A stretch of DNA of 20,906 nucleotides from Duncaniella sp. (lineage in GTDB: Bacteria; Bacteroidota; Bacteroidia; Bacteroidales; Muribaculaceae), in assembly GCF_029054785.1 (NCBI RefSeq), contig NZ_JAIDEN010000015.1, positions 1 through 20,906 on the forward strand, written 5' to 3'. The notes beneath the pieces were generated by a model. That model was not told the DNA's origin, searched no databases, and was given only the letters and a program-made list of their open reading frames with translations. The position numbers and the translations under genes were made by a program. This document shows positions 12,336 to 20,906 of this stretch, piece by piece. How positions within the stretch are numbered: the stretch's first letter is position 1; each line of letters opens with the position of its first letter.

Positions 12336-15143
12336 TTATTTTTGATTATTGATTTCAAGTGGGATGAGGCGCACGGTTGAGTTCAGTCCGGCGGGAACTT
12401 CTTCCCAGTCTCCGAAGCTGAATTTCTTGGCGTTGGTGACGGATGCGATGTTGGCGTCCTTGAAGATGCGCCAGTTGACACCGCGGCGCTCATAGTCGGC
12501 TATGAGGTTGGCCTGGTTGTTGGTGACGCGGATTTCGAGCCGGTTGGTGCCGGGCTGGAGGAAGCGGCCTATGCGGAGGGTGAAGGGTGCCGCCCAGGCT
12601 TTGCCTGCGGGCTGTCCGTTGACTGTCACGTCGGCGCTGTGGCGCACGTCGCCTAAGTCAAGCATCCAGTCGGAGGCTGCTGCGGGGTTGTCGAGGCTGA
12701 ATTCCACGGTGTAGACCGCGGTGCCTGAGTTCACCTTGGCTTCTTCGACGGGGAGCTTGGTCCAGGCAGTGAGGGTGTCGGTGGCGAAAGTGCCGCTGAT
12801 TGCCGGCTGACTGTTATCGAAAGAGACTGACCATCCGCGGTCCAGTGTGAGCGGAGTGCCTTCTGAACAGATGTAGCCCCACTCGTTGAGCTGCGGTTTT
12901 TCGGCGAAAGTCTTCAGCAGGAGAGACTGTCCGGGTTTCAGTTGCAGGCGCAGGGCAGTAGTGCCTTCTTCTGACTCGTAGCAGCGGGCCAGACCTGACT
13001 CTCCGGTGAGCGGATCGAAGATCTCTACGGCCTTGGCCGGAGTCGCGAGGGTGACTTTCCCGTCAATGGCTTTGCCTTTGAGGTTGGAAAGGAAGTAGTT
13101 GTAGCCTCCGGCTTCGTTGCGGCGGCGGATCATGGAGATGTTCTGCTCTGAGCGCAGGGTTTCAGCTCTGAGTCCTGAGAGCTTGAGTCCGGAGGCGATG
13201 TCAGGCGCTGTTATGATGCGGCCTTTGCCTTCGGAGTGCACACAGGGGGTGGTGCCGATCGCGGGCACGGTGGTCAGCAGACTGCGGAGTGAGTCGAGAC
13301 GCTGCTCACGTTTGCCGAGCCCCGGAACATCCTCCGGAAGTGTGCCGGCCATGATCACGGTAGCTCCTTCCTGGGCGAGCGAGATGATCTTTCGGAGTGT
13401 CGAGGGGTGCATGAAGCGCACGGGGGGGACTACGATCGCGCCATAGCTTGCCTCGCCGCTCCCTTTGAGTCTTCCGTCGGCTCCGACTGTCAGCGTTGAG
13501 GTCAGTGCGTCGGAAATATAGTCGGGATCATAGCCTGCTGTCATGATGTCGGTGACATGCTGCTTGATGTCGGGCATGCGCTGTTGCATCTTGTGGATGT
13601 CGAACATCAGGTAGGGATTGCCTCCCTGGCGGTGCCAGACATCCTCAAGGGGGAAGTAGAGCAACACGTCGTTGTCAGGCACACCGGCTGACAGAAAGGC
13701 CTGGCAGCGGCTGATGTAGCTGAACAGCGAGTCGGCGTCGCGCCAGATCGAGTTGGTGGGCGACATGTTGATCGATGCGTAGAACATCCATCCGGGGAAA
13801 GCCGCGCCTTTGGGCGAGTAGGGGGCGCCGTGGAAATAGACGTGGTTCACTCCCGAACAGAACATCTGGTCGAGTTCGGGCTTGCAGCGTGAGAGTGTGG
13901 TGCGGAAGTGCTCTGTCAGCCAGGTCAGTGTCTCGGCTGAGGTGAGTTTCTTGCCGCTCACGTGGGCTGCCGAGGATGCGAATTTCAGCACCGCCGGATC
14001 CGAGTCGCTCGGACGTGAGGGGCCGTCCTGGACAAGGCCCGGAATAGAGAATTCGGTCTGTCCGAACGATTCACACTCAGGGATGTCCACTGCGGCGTAG
14101 AGGTCGATGATGTTGGCCGGTGAGCCGTGGCTCTGGTTGCGGACCCGTGCGCCCTGGCGGTGTGAACGGGCCATCCAGACATCGGTGAAGTTCTCGCGCA
14201 GCATCCGGGCGAGGGTGGAGCGGTAGTCGCGGACCACACGGCTGCGCAGGTCGTCGTGCTTCTCCTGATCGAGAAACTCCGGAAGATAGAGTTCGAGCTT
14301 ATAGCCGTGGTCGCGTTCGAATTCCTCGAAGATGTTGTCGGCCCAGTCAGAACCGTAGACTTCGTATGAGTCGTTGAAGAAGCTGTCGGGGGCCGGGACA
14401 CCTGAACTTGCGAAGGCCCGCTCGAAGCGGTCGAGGTAATGGTTGATGGCCGTGCTGTCATAGTGGTTGACAACCAGGCCTTCGCCGCCGGGAGCCGCGC
14501 GTTTGACTTTCTGGAAGGTGCGTCCGCAGAAAATGGCATAGACTTTCCAGTCACCTTTCCCTTTGGGTGCTTTCCAGTTGAGCAGCGAGTCGCGTCCTAA
14601 GCGGGAGGTGATGTCGAGGCGGCGGTCGCCGTTGACCGCTATGATGCGCTGGAGAGTGGCCACACCCTGCTGCTTTTTGTCAGAGGGGCGTATGCGCTCT
14701 CTGAGTTTTTTGCCGGGGCTGACAGTCCAGCTTTCGGCCACACGCTTCCGGGCGCTTGTGGCGGTGGTGACCTCAGGGCCTCCGAAAGGCCAGCCGGTTC
14801 CGTTGTTCATGTCGATCTGGAGGCCGAGGCGCTTGCCTTCGGCAATGGTGTGGCCGAGCATCTGCATCCATTTGGGCGACAGATAGGGAATGTCGTTGGC
14901 CTCGTTGCCTTTGACTCCGTAGATCGGGGTTATCTCCACGCCTCCCATTCCTTTGGAGGCGAATTCTTCAAGATTGTAGGTCAGTCCTTCGGGGTCTACC
15001 GCGCTTCCGAGCCACCACCAGCGCACAAACGGCTTGTTTTCGGTGGTGACGGGATACCAGTCGGTCACTTCGACGGCGTTGACACCGCCGAAGCCTCCGA
15101 GGAGCAGCCCCAAGGCGAGTATAGTTCTGCTTTTTAGCTTCAT
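12336..15143 (-). CDS. GH106 alpha-L-rhamnosidase-family protein
   Basis: A 935-residue secreted protein with a signal peptide (1-23, ending GGVNA). The N-terminal TIM-barrel signature RWWWLG (41-46), the FASKGMGGVEITPIYG segment and IDMNNGTGWPFGGP (110-123) are hallmarks of GH106. A middle region carries GVNHVYFHGAPYSP and INMSPTNSIW. The C-terminal 130 residues form a galactose-binding-like beta-sandwich (VTVNGQPAGKAWAAPF, then RLEIRVTNNQANLI). Known GH106 enzymes release L-rhamnose from rhamnogalacturonan side chains or backbone by inversion. The ATG at 15143 starts the signal peptide; an in-frame ATG at 15197 is less likely. The precise linkage cleaved cannot be read. Confidence 0.9.
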   Translation of the reverse strand: MKLKSRTILALGLLLGGFGGVNAVEVTDWYPVTTENKPFVRWWWLGSAVDPEGLTYNLEEFASKGMGGVEITPIYGVKGNEANDIPYLSPKWMQMLGHTIAEGKRLGLQIDMNNGTGWPFGGPEVTTATSARKRVAESWTVSPGKKLRERIRPSDKKQQGVATLQRIIAVNGDRRLDITSRLGRDSLLNWKAPKGKGDWKVYAIFCGRTFQKVKRAAPGGEGLVVNHYDSTAINHYLDRFERAFASSGVPAPDSFFNDSYEVYGSDWADNIFEEFERDHGYKLELYLPEFLDQEKHDDLRSRVVRDYRSTLARMLRENFTDVWMARSHRQGARVRNQSHGSPANIIDLYAAVDIPECESFGQTEFSIPGLVQDGPSRPSDSDPAVLKFASSAAHVSGKKLTSAETLTWLTEHFRTTLSRCKPELDQMFCSGVNHVYFHGAPYSPKGAAFPGWMFYASINMSPTNSIWRDADSLFSYISRCQAFLSAGVPDNDVLLYFPLEDVWHRQGGNPYLMFDIHKMQQRMPDIKQHVTDIMTAGYDPDYISDALTSTLTVGADGRLKGSGEASYGAIVVPPVRFMHPSTLRKIISLAQEGATVIMAGTLPEDVPGLGKREQRLDSLRSLLTTVPAIGTTPCVHSEGKGRIITAPDIASGLKLSGLRAETLRSEQNISMIRRRNEAGGYNYFLSNLKGKAIDGKVTLATPAKAVEIFDPLTGESGLARCYESEEGTTALRLQLKPGQSLLLKTFAEKPQLNEWGYICSEGTPLTLDRGWSVSFDNSQPAISGTFATDTLTAWTKLPVEEAKVNSGTAVYTVEFSLDNPAAASDWMLDLGDVRHSADVTVNGQPAGKAWAAPFTLRIGRFLQPGTNRLEIRVTNNQANLIADYERRGVNWRIFKDANIASVTNAKKFSFGDWEEVPAGLNSTVRLIPLEINNQK

Positions 15144-15201
15144 GGTCGGGATCTCTTTAGAGGGGGGTAAAAACGACTTGGAGATGGTAAAACACACTCT
15201 C

Positions 15202-18200
15202 TTATGGGCGCTGGATGGTCAGACCCATCAGGCCGATGACTACGTCGCCCGAAAGGGTTTCGATTTCCAGTGACTCAAGTTTGCGTTTGGGATCGGTCGG
15301 GATGTCGAGCACCACGGCTGCTCCTCCGGGGATGCTGCCGACGATGTCGCCGTCGGCGCCGGTGCTTTCAAGCTCCTGGCGCTTGCCTACTTCGCGGGCG
15401 AGGTCGCGGGTGACGCGTCCGCTCTGAAGGTGCATGCGGTAGATGGGCTTGGTGCCGGGGGCCATCGCAAAGGCGTGGTCATCGTTGTAGAAATCCTGTT
15501 CGATCGGGGCCCAGTTGTGGGGATTGACCAGAGGAGTGACACTCTCGCTGCCGTCTTTGTAGCGGATGCGGATGCAGCCGTTTTCGATTCCGGACTGCAT
15601 GTGGTTGGTCGATCCGGCCATCACGAGGTAGAGATGCGAGGCTTTGCCGCTGAGTTTCACCGAGGCGCAGTCGGGGTAATTGTCCCACAGCGAGGTGAAG
15701 ATGACGTTCGATCCCTTGGCCGGGAGGGCGAAGGGGATGCCGAGTTCGGTCTTGAGGCAGCCTTTTTCTTCGGCGAGGCGGCTGCGCAGACCTGAGTCGT
15801 CGATCTCTGCGGTCAGTTTCGGGTGACACCATTCGCCGATGCCCTGTGCGGGGATCTGGAGGGTGGTCACTTTCGGACGGGGCGAGAGATAGCGGTTGCG
15901 GAAGATGTCGGTGACGGAGGCGTTGTAGGCCTTGCGCAGGTCAACTGTCTCGCAGCGGGCGGGATTGATCTCTTCGAAGCCGGGGGCGGCAACGGCAGTC
16001 AGCGCTTTGGGGGCTGAGGTTGCGGTTTTCCACCATTTGAGGACGCCGTCGGCCATTTCGGTGAACTTCACGGGGCCTTCTTCGCGGGTGCGCCCGGTGG
16101 GGATGGCAGTCAGTTCGCCTGCGGTCTCGATGACCACTTCAAGTTTCGGCTCGTTGCCGGCATTGACGGTCAGACGCGGTGTGCCGATGGAGTTTTCGAC
16201 ATTCTCCCAGGGGGTGGTCCGGCCATTGACCTTGACTGAGCGCACTCCGTGGACGGGGACGGTCATGATCACATCGGGCGAGAGGGCATAGCGGTTGTCG
16301 ATCGTGTAGATCAGTTTATCTCCTTCGCGGCGGAAGGAGTAGGCGATGTCGGGCAGATTGACCGACGCTGAGTTCCATTCTGCGGGGAAGCCGGGGATGA
16401 TTTCTACCTGCGGGCGGGCTGCGGTCATGTCGGGGCGGATGCCGAAGAGACCTTCGGTCAGCGCGCGGCTCCAGACTCCGATCGGGTCGGCGAAATCGCG
16501 GTATGACTCGCCGCGGACGGCGTCATAGTGGCTGATCTGGCCGAAATTGAGCGGCGAGGCGCCGAGATACATGTTGTCCATCACCACGGCTTTCATCAGC
16601 TTATAGGCCTCCTCGTTGCGTCCGGCCTGCCAGTAGGCGAGGGCGGTGTGCATTACTTCGGCGATGGCCACGTTGTTGATGCTCCATGAGTAGGGTTTCC
16701 AGTTGGTGGTGGAGATGGTCGAGATGTTGTCCACGCCGCTGTCTGAGAGGACGGGGATGTGAGGGATCATGCTGTCGACATAGCAGGTTGCGGCGTAGGC
16801 CTGGAACGGATCCGCTATTTCGGAGTCGACCGCATGGTAGATGGTCCAGATCGCAGCCGAGGGGTGGAGGCGCTGATGTCCGCCTGCGTCCTTGAATTCG
16901 GCCCAGTGGCCGCGGTCTGACATCCACAGGGTTGCGTCGATGGCTTTGCCGATGGCTTCGGCTTCCTCGCGGTAGGGCGCGGGGTCTTCGCCGATGATTT
17001 CGGCGATGCGGGCGGCCATGAGGTTGGCGAAGCGGTTGTAGGCCGAGGAGTGGGTGACGGCACCGCCGCTGTAATAGAGGGCGTCGCTTGCCCAGATGCA
17101 GCAGTAGGCGTCATAGAGGTGGTCGCCGTCAGGATCGAAGTTGAGCTTTTCCCAGGCGAGGTGACGTTTGATCACCGGGAAGAAGCGGCGCATGGCGGCG
17201 GTGTCGCCTGTGTGGCGGAAATGGCGCATGAGGGCGTCGATGTAGACGAGGTTCATGTCATAGTGCGACATCTCGTCTTTCTTTCCGGGCCGGCGGCAGA
17301 TGTAGCCGTTGCTGTACATCGGAGTGCCCCAGCGCTTTTCGGCGCGCGCGAGGTTCAGGGTGCTGTCCTGGCGGGGATGGGAGAGTGTGGCGGGGATGTC
17401 AGTGACCTGATTGTCGGCATAGGTGGTGAAGTGGGTGAGCGCGCGGTCGTGGCGGCCTATGGCGTTGCCTACGTAGGCGCCGCGCCATCCGAGGTGGGGG
17501 GTGCGCCATCCGATCGAGCCGTGGAGCCATGCCTTTCCGCTCCAGATTCCGTCAGCGGCGACTGACATCGCGCCTCCGATCGGGTTGAGCCAGGGGTCGG
17601 GTGTGCTGATGCTCACCGACGATGCCAGTTCGGCTCTTTCCTTTTCGGCCAGGCTGATCATCGCCGAGGCCGAGAAGCCGGCGGGGATTTCAGGCGAGGG
17701 GATGAGGGTGATGTATTTGCTTTCACCGGGGGCGAGGGTGATTTCGCCTTCGTAGACGGGCATGTCGGTGATGCGTGATTTCGCGGCGGGGATGAGCAGC
17801 GAGAGGCTGGTCCGCTGCTTGTTGCCGTATTCGACTCTGACGGTGTCGCCGGAGACGGTGAAGATGTTGCCGCGGCAGTATTCCGGTTTGAGGTCGAAGC
17901 AGGTCGGATCGTCGACACCGAGGTCGCCTTCACGGAAAAATTTCTTGTCGGCAACGCCGCCGAAGCGCACGGGGATGGTGACGGTCTTCGAGTCGGTGTT
18001 GGTCAGGCGCCACAGGGCCATGTCTTTGCTGCGCAGCACCTGGGCTTCGATCTTGATACCGCCCTTGGTGTAGTCCATGCGTCCGGGGGTATAGCGGGCG
18101 GTGCAGGGACCTTCGGGGAGGGTCAGCAGAAGGTTGCCGCCCATGCGCGGGAGGTAGATGCCGAATTCGGGCATGTCGCTGCACTCCATGCGGAAGCCGG

Positions 18201-18378
18201 AGTGGGCGCCGTAGAGCGCGCGGTTGAATTTGGTCTGACCGTCGGTGCAGACAGCCGATAGTCCGTCGGGGCGGTAGTGGGTTTTGCGTATCTCTGTATT
18301 AGCTGCCGCGCCTGCCCGGAGTGGGGCAAGCGTGGCGGCAAGGGCCATGCAGAGCATGGCGGCTGTTGTTTTTTTCAT
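15202..18378 (-). CDS. DUF4450-type six-hairpin glycosidase-like protein
   Basis: A 1058-residue secreted protein with a signal peptide (about 1-24). The N-terminal beta-sandwich (about 28-260, from TEIRKTHYRPDGLSAVCTDG) resembles Pfam DUF4450 as I recall it. It is followed by an (alpha/alpha)6 toroid (about 265-660) with SGKAWLHGSIGWRTPHLGW, HYDMNLVYIDALMRHF and NWKPYSWSINNVAIAEVMH. A beta-rich tail completes the protein. The toroid carries many conserved Trp/His/Asp/Glu residues typical of a sugar-binding cleft, but I cannot name the catalytic pair. It lies 58 bp before the GH106 gene, so a role on rhamnogalacturonan is inferred from context. It might be a glycosidase of unknown specificity or a binding protein. 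Confidence 0.75.
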   Translation of the reverse strand: MKKTTAAMLCMALAATLAPLRAGAAANTEIRKTHYRPDGLSAVCTDGQTKFNRALYGAHSGFRMECSDMPEFGIYLPRMGGNLLLTLPEGPCTARYTPGRMDYTKGGIKIEAQVLRSKDMALWRLTNTDSKTVTIPVRFGGVADKKFFREGDLGVDDPTCFDLKPEYCRGNIFTVSGDTVRVEYGNKQRTSLSLLIPAAKSRITDMPVYEGEITLAPGESKYITLIPSPEIPAGFSASAMISLAEKERAELASSVSISTPDPWLNPIGGAMSVAADGIWSGKAWLHGSIGWRTPHLGWRGAYVGNAIGRHDRALTHFTTYADNQVTDIPATLSHPRQDSTLNLARAEKRWGTPMYSNGYICRRPGKKDEMSHYDMNLVYIDALMRHFRHTGDTAAMRRFFPVIKRHLAWEKLNFDPDGDHLYDAYCCIWASDALYYSGGAVTHSSAYNRFANLMAARIAEIIGEDPAPYREEAEAIGKAIDATLWMSDRGHWAEFKDAGGHQRLHPSAAIWTIYHAVDSEIADPFQAYAATCYVDSMIPHIPVLSDSGVDNISTISTTNWKPYSWSINNVAIAEVMHTALAYWQAGRNEEAYKLMKAVVMDNMYLGASPLNFGQISHYDAVRGESYRDFADPIGVWSRALTEGLFGIRPDMTAARPQVEIIPGFPAEWNSASVNLPDIAYSFRREGDKLIYTIDNRYALSPDVIMTVPVHGVRSVKVNGRTTPWENVENSIGTPRLTVNAGNEPKLEVVIETAGELTAIPTGRTREEGPVKFTEMADGVLKWWKTATSAPKALTAVAAPGFEEINPARCETVDLRKAYNASVTDIFRNRYLSPRPKVTTLQIPAQGIGEWCHPKLTAEIDDSGLRSRLAEEKGCLKTELGIPFALPAKGSNVIFTSLWDNYPDCASVKLSGKASHLYLVMAGSTNHMQSGIENGCIRIRYKDGSESVTPLVNPHNWAPIEQDFYNDDHAFAMAPGTKPIYRMHLQSGRVTRDLAREVGKRQELESTGADGDIVGSIPGGAAVVLDIPTDPKRKLESLEIETLSGDVVIGLMGLTIQRP

Positions 18379-18597
18379 TGCAAACTGGTGAAATGGCCGG
18401 ATGAAATGTGCGGATTGAATGAGGATGTCGTAAAACTATGACTCGCGGTAGGGGGGGACGCTTTTTTAGCGTCTGCAATTGTCTCGGAATCAGCGGCCTG
18501 GAAGAGGGCGCTTAAAAAAGCGTCCCTACCGGGGCAAATTGCGACATGTTTTGCTCACCCTACCGTGAATCTTGATCTGTGTGGCAATAAATTCGCC
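18379..18597. other. intergenic region holding a palindromic repeat
   Basis: The 219 bp between the GH65-like and DUF4450 genes contain no TAnnTTTG promoter on the minus strand that I can see. The only clear structure is the double hairpin at 18447-18530. The gap is larger than elsewhere in the cluster, so full co-transcription is uncertain. Confidence 0.5.
18447..18530. repeat. double-hairpin palindromic repeat (REP-like)
   Basis: The outer arms GGTAGGG (18447 on, then extra Gs) and CCCTACC (ending 18530) are inverted. Each arm continues into its own hairpin: GACGCT-TTTTT-AGCGTC (18457-18473) and GCGCTT-AAAA-AAGCGT (about 18508-18523). A third CCCTACC lies at about 18560. It may act as a transcript-processing or attenuation point between the cluster genes, or simply be a dispersed extragenic repeat. 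Confidence 0.6.
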
Positions 18598-20703
18598 TTA
18601 GGGGAGGGGCTTGATGCCTTCCCAGCGCACATCCCAGGTGCCGTCCTTCGGGAAACCGGGGTTTTCGATTTCGCATCCGTCCCAGCCGGCACACATGAGG
18701 GCCACGGCTGTGAGCAGACCGCCGTTGCCGGGCAGATAGCAGCGCAGACGGTTGTCCTGATAGTTGTGGCCGTTGGGGAGATAGGTGTTGGTGCGCTTGT
18801 CCATCAGAAGGGCGTTGACAGCCTTTTCGGGGTGGCCGAGGCGCACGGCGTTCATTGCGGTTGTCGGGTAGTCCCAGCCCCAGGTTTTGTCCCAGTTCCA
18901 GTTGTCATAGACCCAGTCGAAGGTGTTGTCCATGATGTCGGCTTTCACTAAGGGTGAGTTGGGGAGGATGCCGACGGCGGCGAGGACTGCCATGTGGTCG
19001 GAGGTCAGGCGGATGTCGCTGTAAGTCTCAGGCGCTGTCTCGGCTGCGAGATAGAGGCTGTCTTTGGCAGCGAGGGGCGAGAGTGAGGCGATGATTTCGT
19101 CCCATTTCTCCACGCGGGGTTCACCCTTGCGCTCGCGCCACTGCTGGGCGGTGTTGAGGGCGAAGTGCCAGTAGGCAAGTTCGAAGGGGGGATTGACTGT
19201 CTCGGCAGCGCGGAGGGTTTCCTGGGCGGGGATGATGCCGCGGAGGATGTAGCGGCCAGTTGAATCCTGTTCGGCGAAGTCGGCCATGAATTCGGCTGTG
19301 CCCTGGATCAGGGGATAGTAGCGGTTGACGAGGGCGCTGTCGGGGTTGGCGCGGTAGAGGAGTTCGGCGAGGTAGATCAGGTGGGGCTGCTGCCAGATCA
19401 GGAATGAGCCTACCTTCGAGGGCGCTTCCATGCCTGAGGGGTCGGTCATCTTCATCCAGCGGAGGCCTTTGAAGCCCTGACGTTCGGCGATCTCGCGGGC
19501 GATGCCCTGTGAGCTTTCATACCAGGGGAGGGTGCGGTTGAGCAGGTCTTCGTGGCCGTAGAGGGCAAACTGTGCCTGGTGCCACCAGATCATTTCCATG
19601 TGGAATTTTCCGAACCATGAGTTGTAGGTCAGACCTGTTTCCTGTGGAGGAGTCGAGCCTGCACACTGGATGGCGAGGAGGTACTGCGAGAGCACTACGC
19701 GGCGTTCGAGTTCCTTGGCGCGCGGGTCAGTGCAGTGGCTGAAGTCGACCACTCCGCCCTTGGTCCAGAAGTCTTTCCAGTAGGCTGATGATGCGTCGCG
19801 TGTTTCGGCTACCGAGGGGTTGCTGCCCTGGGGGACGTCGGGGAGGAAGGTCGCGGTGACGGTCCATTCGGTGTCGGCGGGGGTGAGGGTGAGCAGGTTG
19901 CGGCCATCCTGGCGGAGGGCGGCGTTGCCGGTCCAGGTGAGGTCTATATAATAGGTGGTCGAGTCGAGGCTGTGGCGCAGGAGGGCGCTGTTGGCGTCGG
20001 CGCGGACAATGTCAGTGAGGTGGAGCGAGTCGGCTGTCCAGTTGCAGGCGTCGTCGCAGTGTCCGCCGGTCGGATAGGGCAGACGGATCGCAAGGGGGAG
20101 GTGTTTCTCGTCCTTGATGGATGCGGCGAGCATGTCCTTTTCGGGGTGCACGTAGGTGCGGACGGCTACGGGGCTTCCGTCGACCTTGAAGTCAGAGCGG
20201 ATTTCGCCGGTCCACATGTCGAGTGTCTGGTCGATGTCTGTGATCCGGTCGGGCTGGAGTCCGGCAAAGCCGATTGCGCCGAGGTGGAGACGGTGGGGGT
20301 TGACGCGATACCAGTTTGCGGCATCGTGGGGGCGTCCGGCTTCATTGAACTGGACGGCGTAGGGTTCCTTGCGTCCGCGTCCGAAGTCGTAGTCTTTGAG
20401 GGCTTCTTCCGGACGGAGGTTGTCGGGGTTTGAGAAACTGTGCCATCCCCACTGTGCCTGAGTGCCCAGGGGTACTCCCTTACTGTAAAGTTCGGGGAAT
20501 GACTGAAGACCTGTGACATCGACGGTCACGGCGAATTCGCCGTTGCCCACAGAGAGTGAGGCGAGGGTGTCGATGGCGGTGATGTGGGGGTTGTTTCGTT
20601 CTACTAATGCCTGACGGTCAATGGCTGAGGTCGATCCGCAGGAGTAAAGAGCCGAGAGCGGCAACGTGAAAGCCGCGGCATAAAATAAGTTCTTGAAAGT
20701 CAT
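18598..20703 (-). CDS. GH65-like six-hairpin glycosidase, lipoprotein
   Basis: A 701-residue protein with lipobox LYSCG (Cys22). An N-terminal beta-sandwich begins NNPHITAIDTLASLSVGNGEFAVTVD, the opening typical of GH65/PGGHG-like proteins. An (alpha/alpha)6 domain follows, with SWFGKFHMEMIWWHQAQF (about 358-376) and GIIPAQETLRAAETVNPPFELAYW. In GH65 relatives the general acid lies at this point, so Glu495 of PAQE is the candidate. Family members hydrolyse or phosphorolyse alpha-glycosides; the residues here do not decide substrate. It is the first gene after the promoter at 20745-20775. The exact family is uncertain: a GH65-related but unclassified Bacteroidota group is my best reading. Confidence 0.7.
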   Translation of the reverse strand: MTFKNLFYAAAFTLPLSALYSCGSTSAIDRQALVERNNPHITAIDTLASLSVGNGEFAVTVDVTGLQSFPELYSKGVPLGTQAQWGWHSFSNPDNLRPEEALKDYDFGRGRKEPYAVQFNEAGRPHDAANWYRVNPHRLHLGAIGFAGLQPDRITDIDQTLDMWTGEIRSDFKVDGSPVAVRTYVHPEKDMLAASIKDEKHLPLAIRLPYPTGGHCDDACNWTADSLHLTDIVRADANSALLRHSLDSTTYYIDLTWTGNAALRQDGRNLLTLTPADTEWTVTATFLPDVPQGSNPSVAETRDASSAYWKDFWTKGGVVDFSHCTDPRAKELERRVVLSQYLLAIQCAGSTPPQETGLTYNSWFGKFHMEMIWWHQAQFALYGHEDLLNRTLPWYESSQGIAREIAERQGFKGLRWMKMTDPSGMEAPSKVGSFLIWQQPHLIYLAELLYRANPDSALVNRYYPLIQGTAEFMADFAEQDSTGRYILRGIIPAQETLRAAETVNPPFELAYWHFALNTAQQWRERKGEPRVEKWDEIIASLSPLAAKDSLYLAAETAPETYSDIRLTSDHMAVLAAVGILPNSPLVKADIMDNTFDWVYDNWNWDKTWGWDYPTTAMNAVRLGHPEKAVNALLMDKRTNTYLPNGHNYQDNRLRCYLPGNGGLLTAVALMCAGWDGCEIENPGFPKDGTWDVRWEGIKPLP

Positions 20704-20744
20704 CGGTTCCGATACTGTTATGGTAAATTTTAAGGTATTTGGTG

Positions 20745-20775
20745 CAAAGTTACAAATTTAACCGCAGACTGCAAA
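20745..20775 (-). promoter_or_regulatory. promoter of the pectin glycosidase cluster
   Basis: On the minus strand TTTG (complement of 20772-20775), 19 bp, then TAACTTTG (complement of 20745-20752) is a full -33/-7 Bacteroidota promoter. It is 42 bp before the ATG of the GH65-like gene and is the only good promoter found for the minus-strand cluster. Confidence 0.85.
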
Positions 20776-20801
20776 ATCGGGAGACCGGAAGGGGGAGTTT
20801 T

Positions 20802-20880
20802 GGGATAGGACTGGGGGCTTTGGGAGCTTTGGGGGCTTTGGGAGGTCTGGGATATGACTGGGGTCTTTGGGAACTTTGGG
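20802..20880 (+). repeat. G-rich degenerate minisatellite with G-quadruplex potential
   Basis: Two 32-bp units (20802-20833 and 20849-20880) match at 29 of 32 bases, 47 bp apart. Each consists of GGGATAKGACTGGGG followed by CTTTGGGA-type motifs. Between them are more CTTTGGG copies. The segment from 20813 has four runs of three or more Gs with loops of 4, 6 and 4 bases, which fits a plus-strand G-quadruplex. It lies about 26 bp upstream of the cluster promoter -33 box, and degenerate repeats continue to the window end. Confidence 0.75.
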
Positions 20881-20906
20881 AGGACTGTGAGAGCTGTGAG
20901 CGTTGG

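Overview
The window looks like chromosome from a gut Bacteroidales bacterium, quite possibly Muribaculaceae-like; the exact genus cannot be read from the sequence. Evidence: several promoters with the Bacteroidota -7 box TAnnTTTG (three with a TTTG-like -33 box 19-20 bp upstream), a type IX secretion sortase (PorU), Bacteroidales-style lipoprotein signals, and a set of large secreted pectin-type glycosidases. Coding DNA is fairly GC-rich and intergenic DNA is clearly AT-rich.

Left part (1-5021). A GT-A type glycosyltransferase (+) converges on a two-component system (-): an OmpR-type response regulator overlapping its membrane histidine kinase. Then comes a dense non-coding stretch. A consensus promoter with no obvious long gene is followed by two similar 'TAAGGTTAAAG + hairpin + GTTTTT' modules, a probable 58-residue small membrane protein (+), a bidirectional terminator, and tRNA-Arg(ACG) (-) with its own promoter. 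Directly upstream of the tRNA, at 4260-4446, is the most striking element of the window: about twelve DnaA-box-like 9-mers. Four forward copies sit every 11-12 bp in AT-rich DNA, and a run of inverted copies sits every 21-22 bp. It is a candidate replication origin or DnaA-binding locus. The array abuts the terminator of a small helical lipoprotein gene (-).

Middle (5113-11057). porU (-) lies 60 bp downstream of a GH25 lysozyme-like lipoprotein (-). The GH25 gene is divergent from a GH28 polygalacturonase (+). Between the two are back-to-back promoters and a 273-bp MITE-like element with 33-34-bp inverted ends and two internal hairpins. The element appears to have inserted into the 5' leader of the GH28 gene.

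Right part (11186-20906). A minus-strand cluster starts from a good promoter at 20745-20775 and runs: GH65-like six-hairpin lipoprotein, DUF4450-type six-hairpin protein, GH106 (alpha-L-rhamnosidase family), GH105 (unsaturated rhamnogalacturonyl hydrolase). With the convergent GH28 this reads as a rhamnogalacturonan (pectin) depolymerisation locus: GH28 cuts or trims galacturonic-acid linkages, GH106 removes L-rhamnose, GH105 removes the unsaturated uronic acid left by lyases, and the two six-hairpin proteins have undetermined specificity. No SusC/SusD pair, lyase or dedicated regulator is visible inside the window. The window ends in a G-rich degenerate minisatellite upstream of the cluster promoter.
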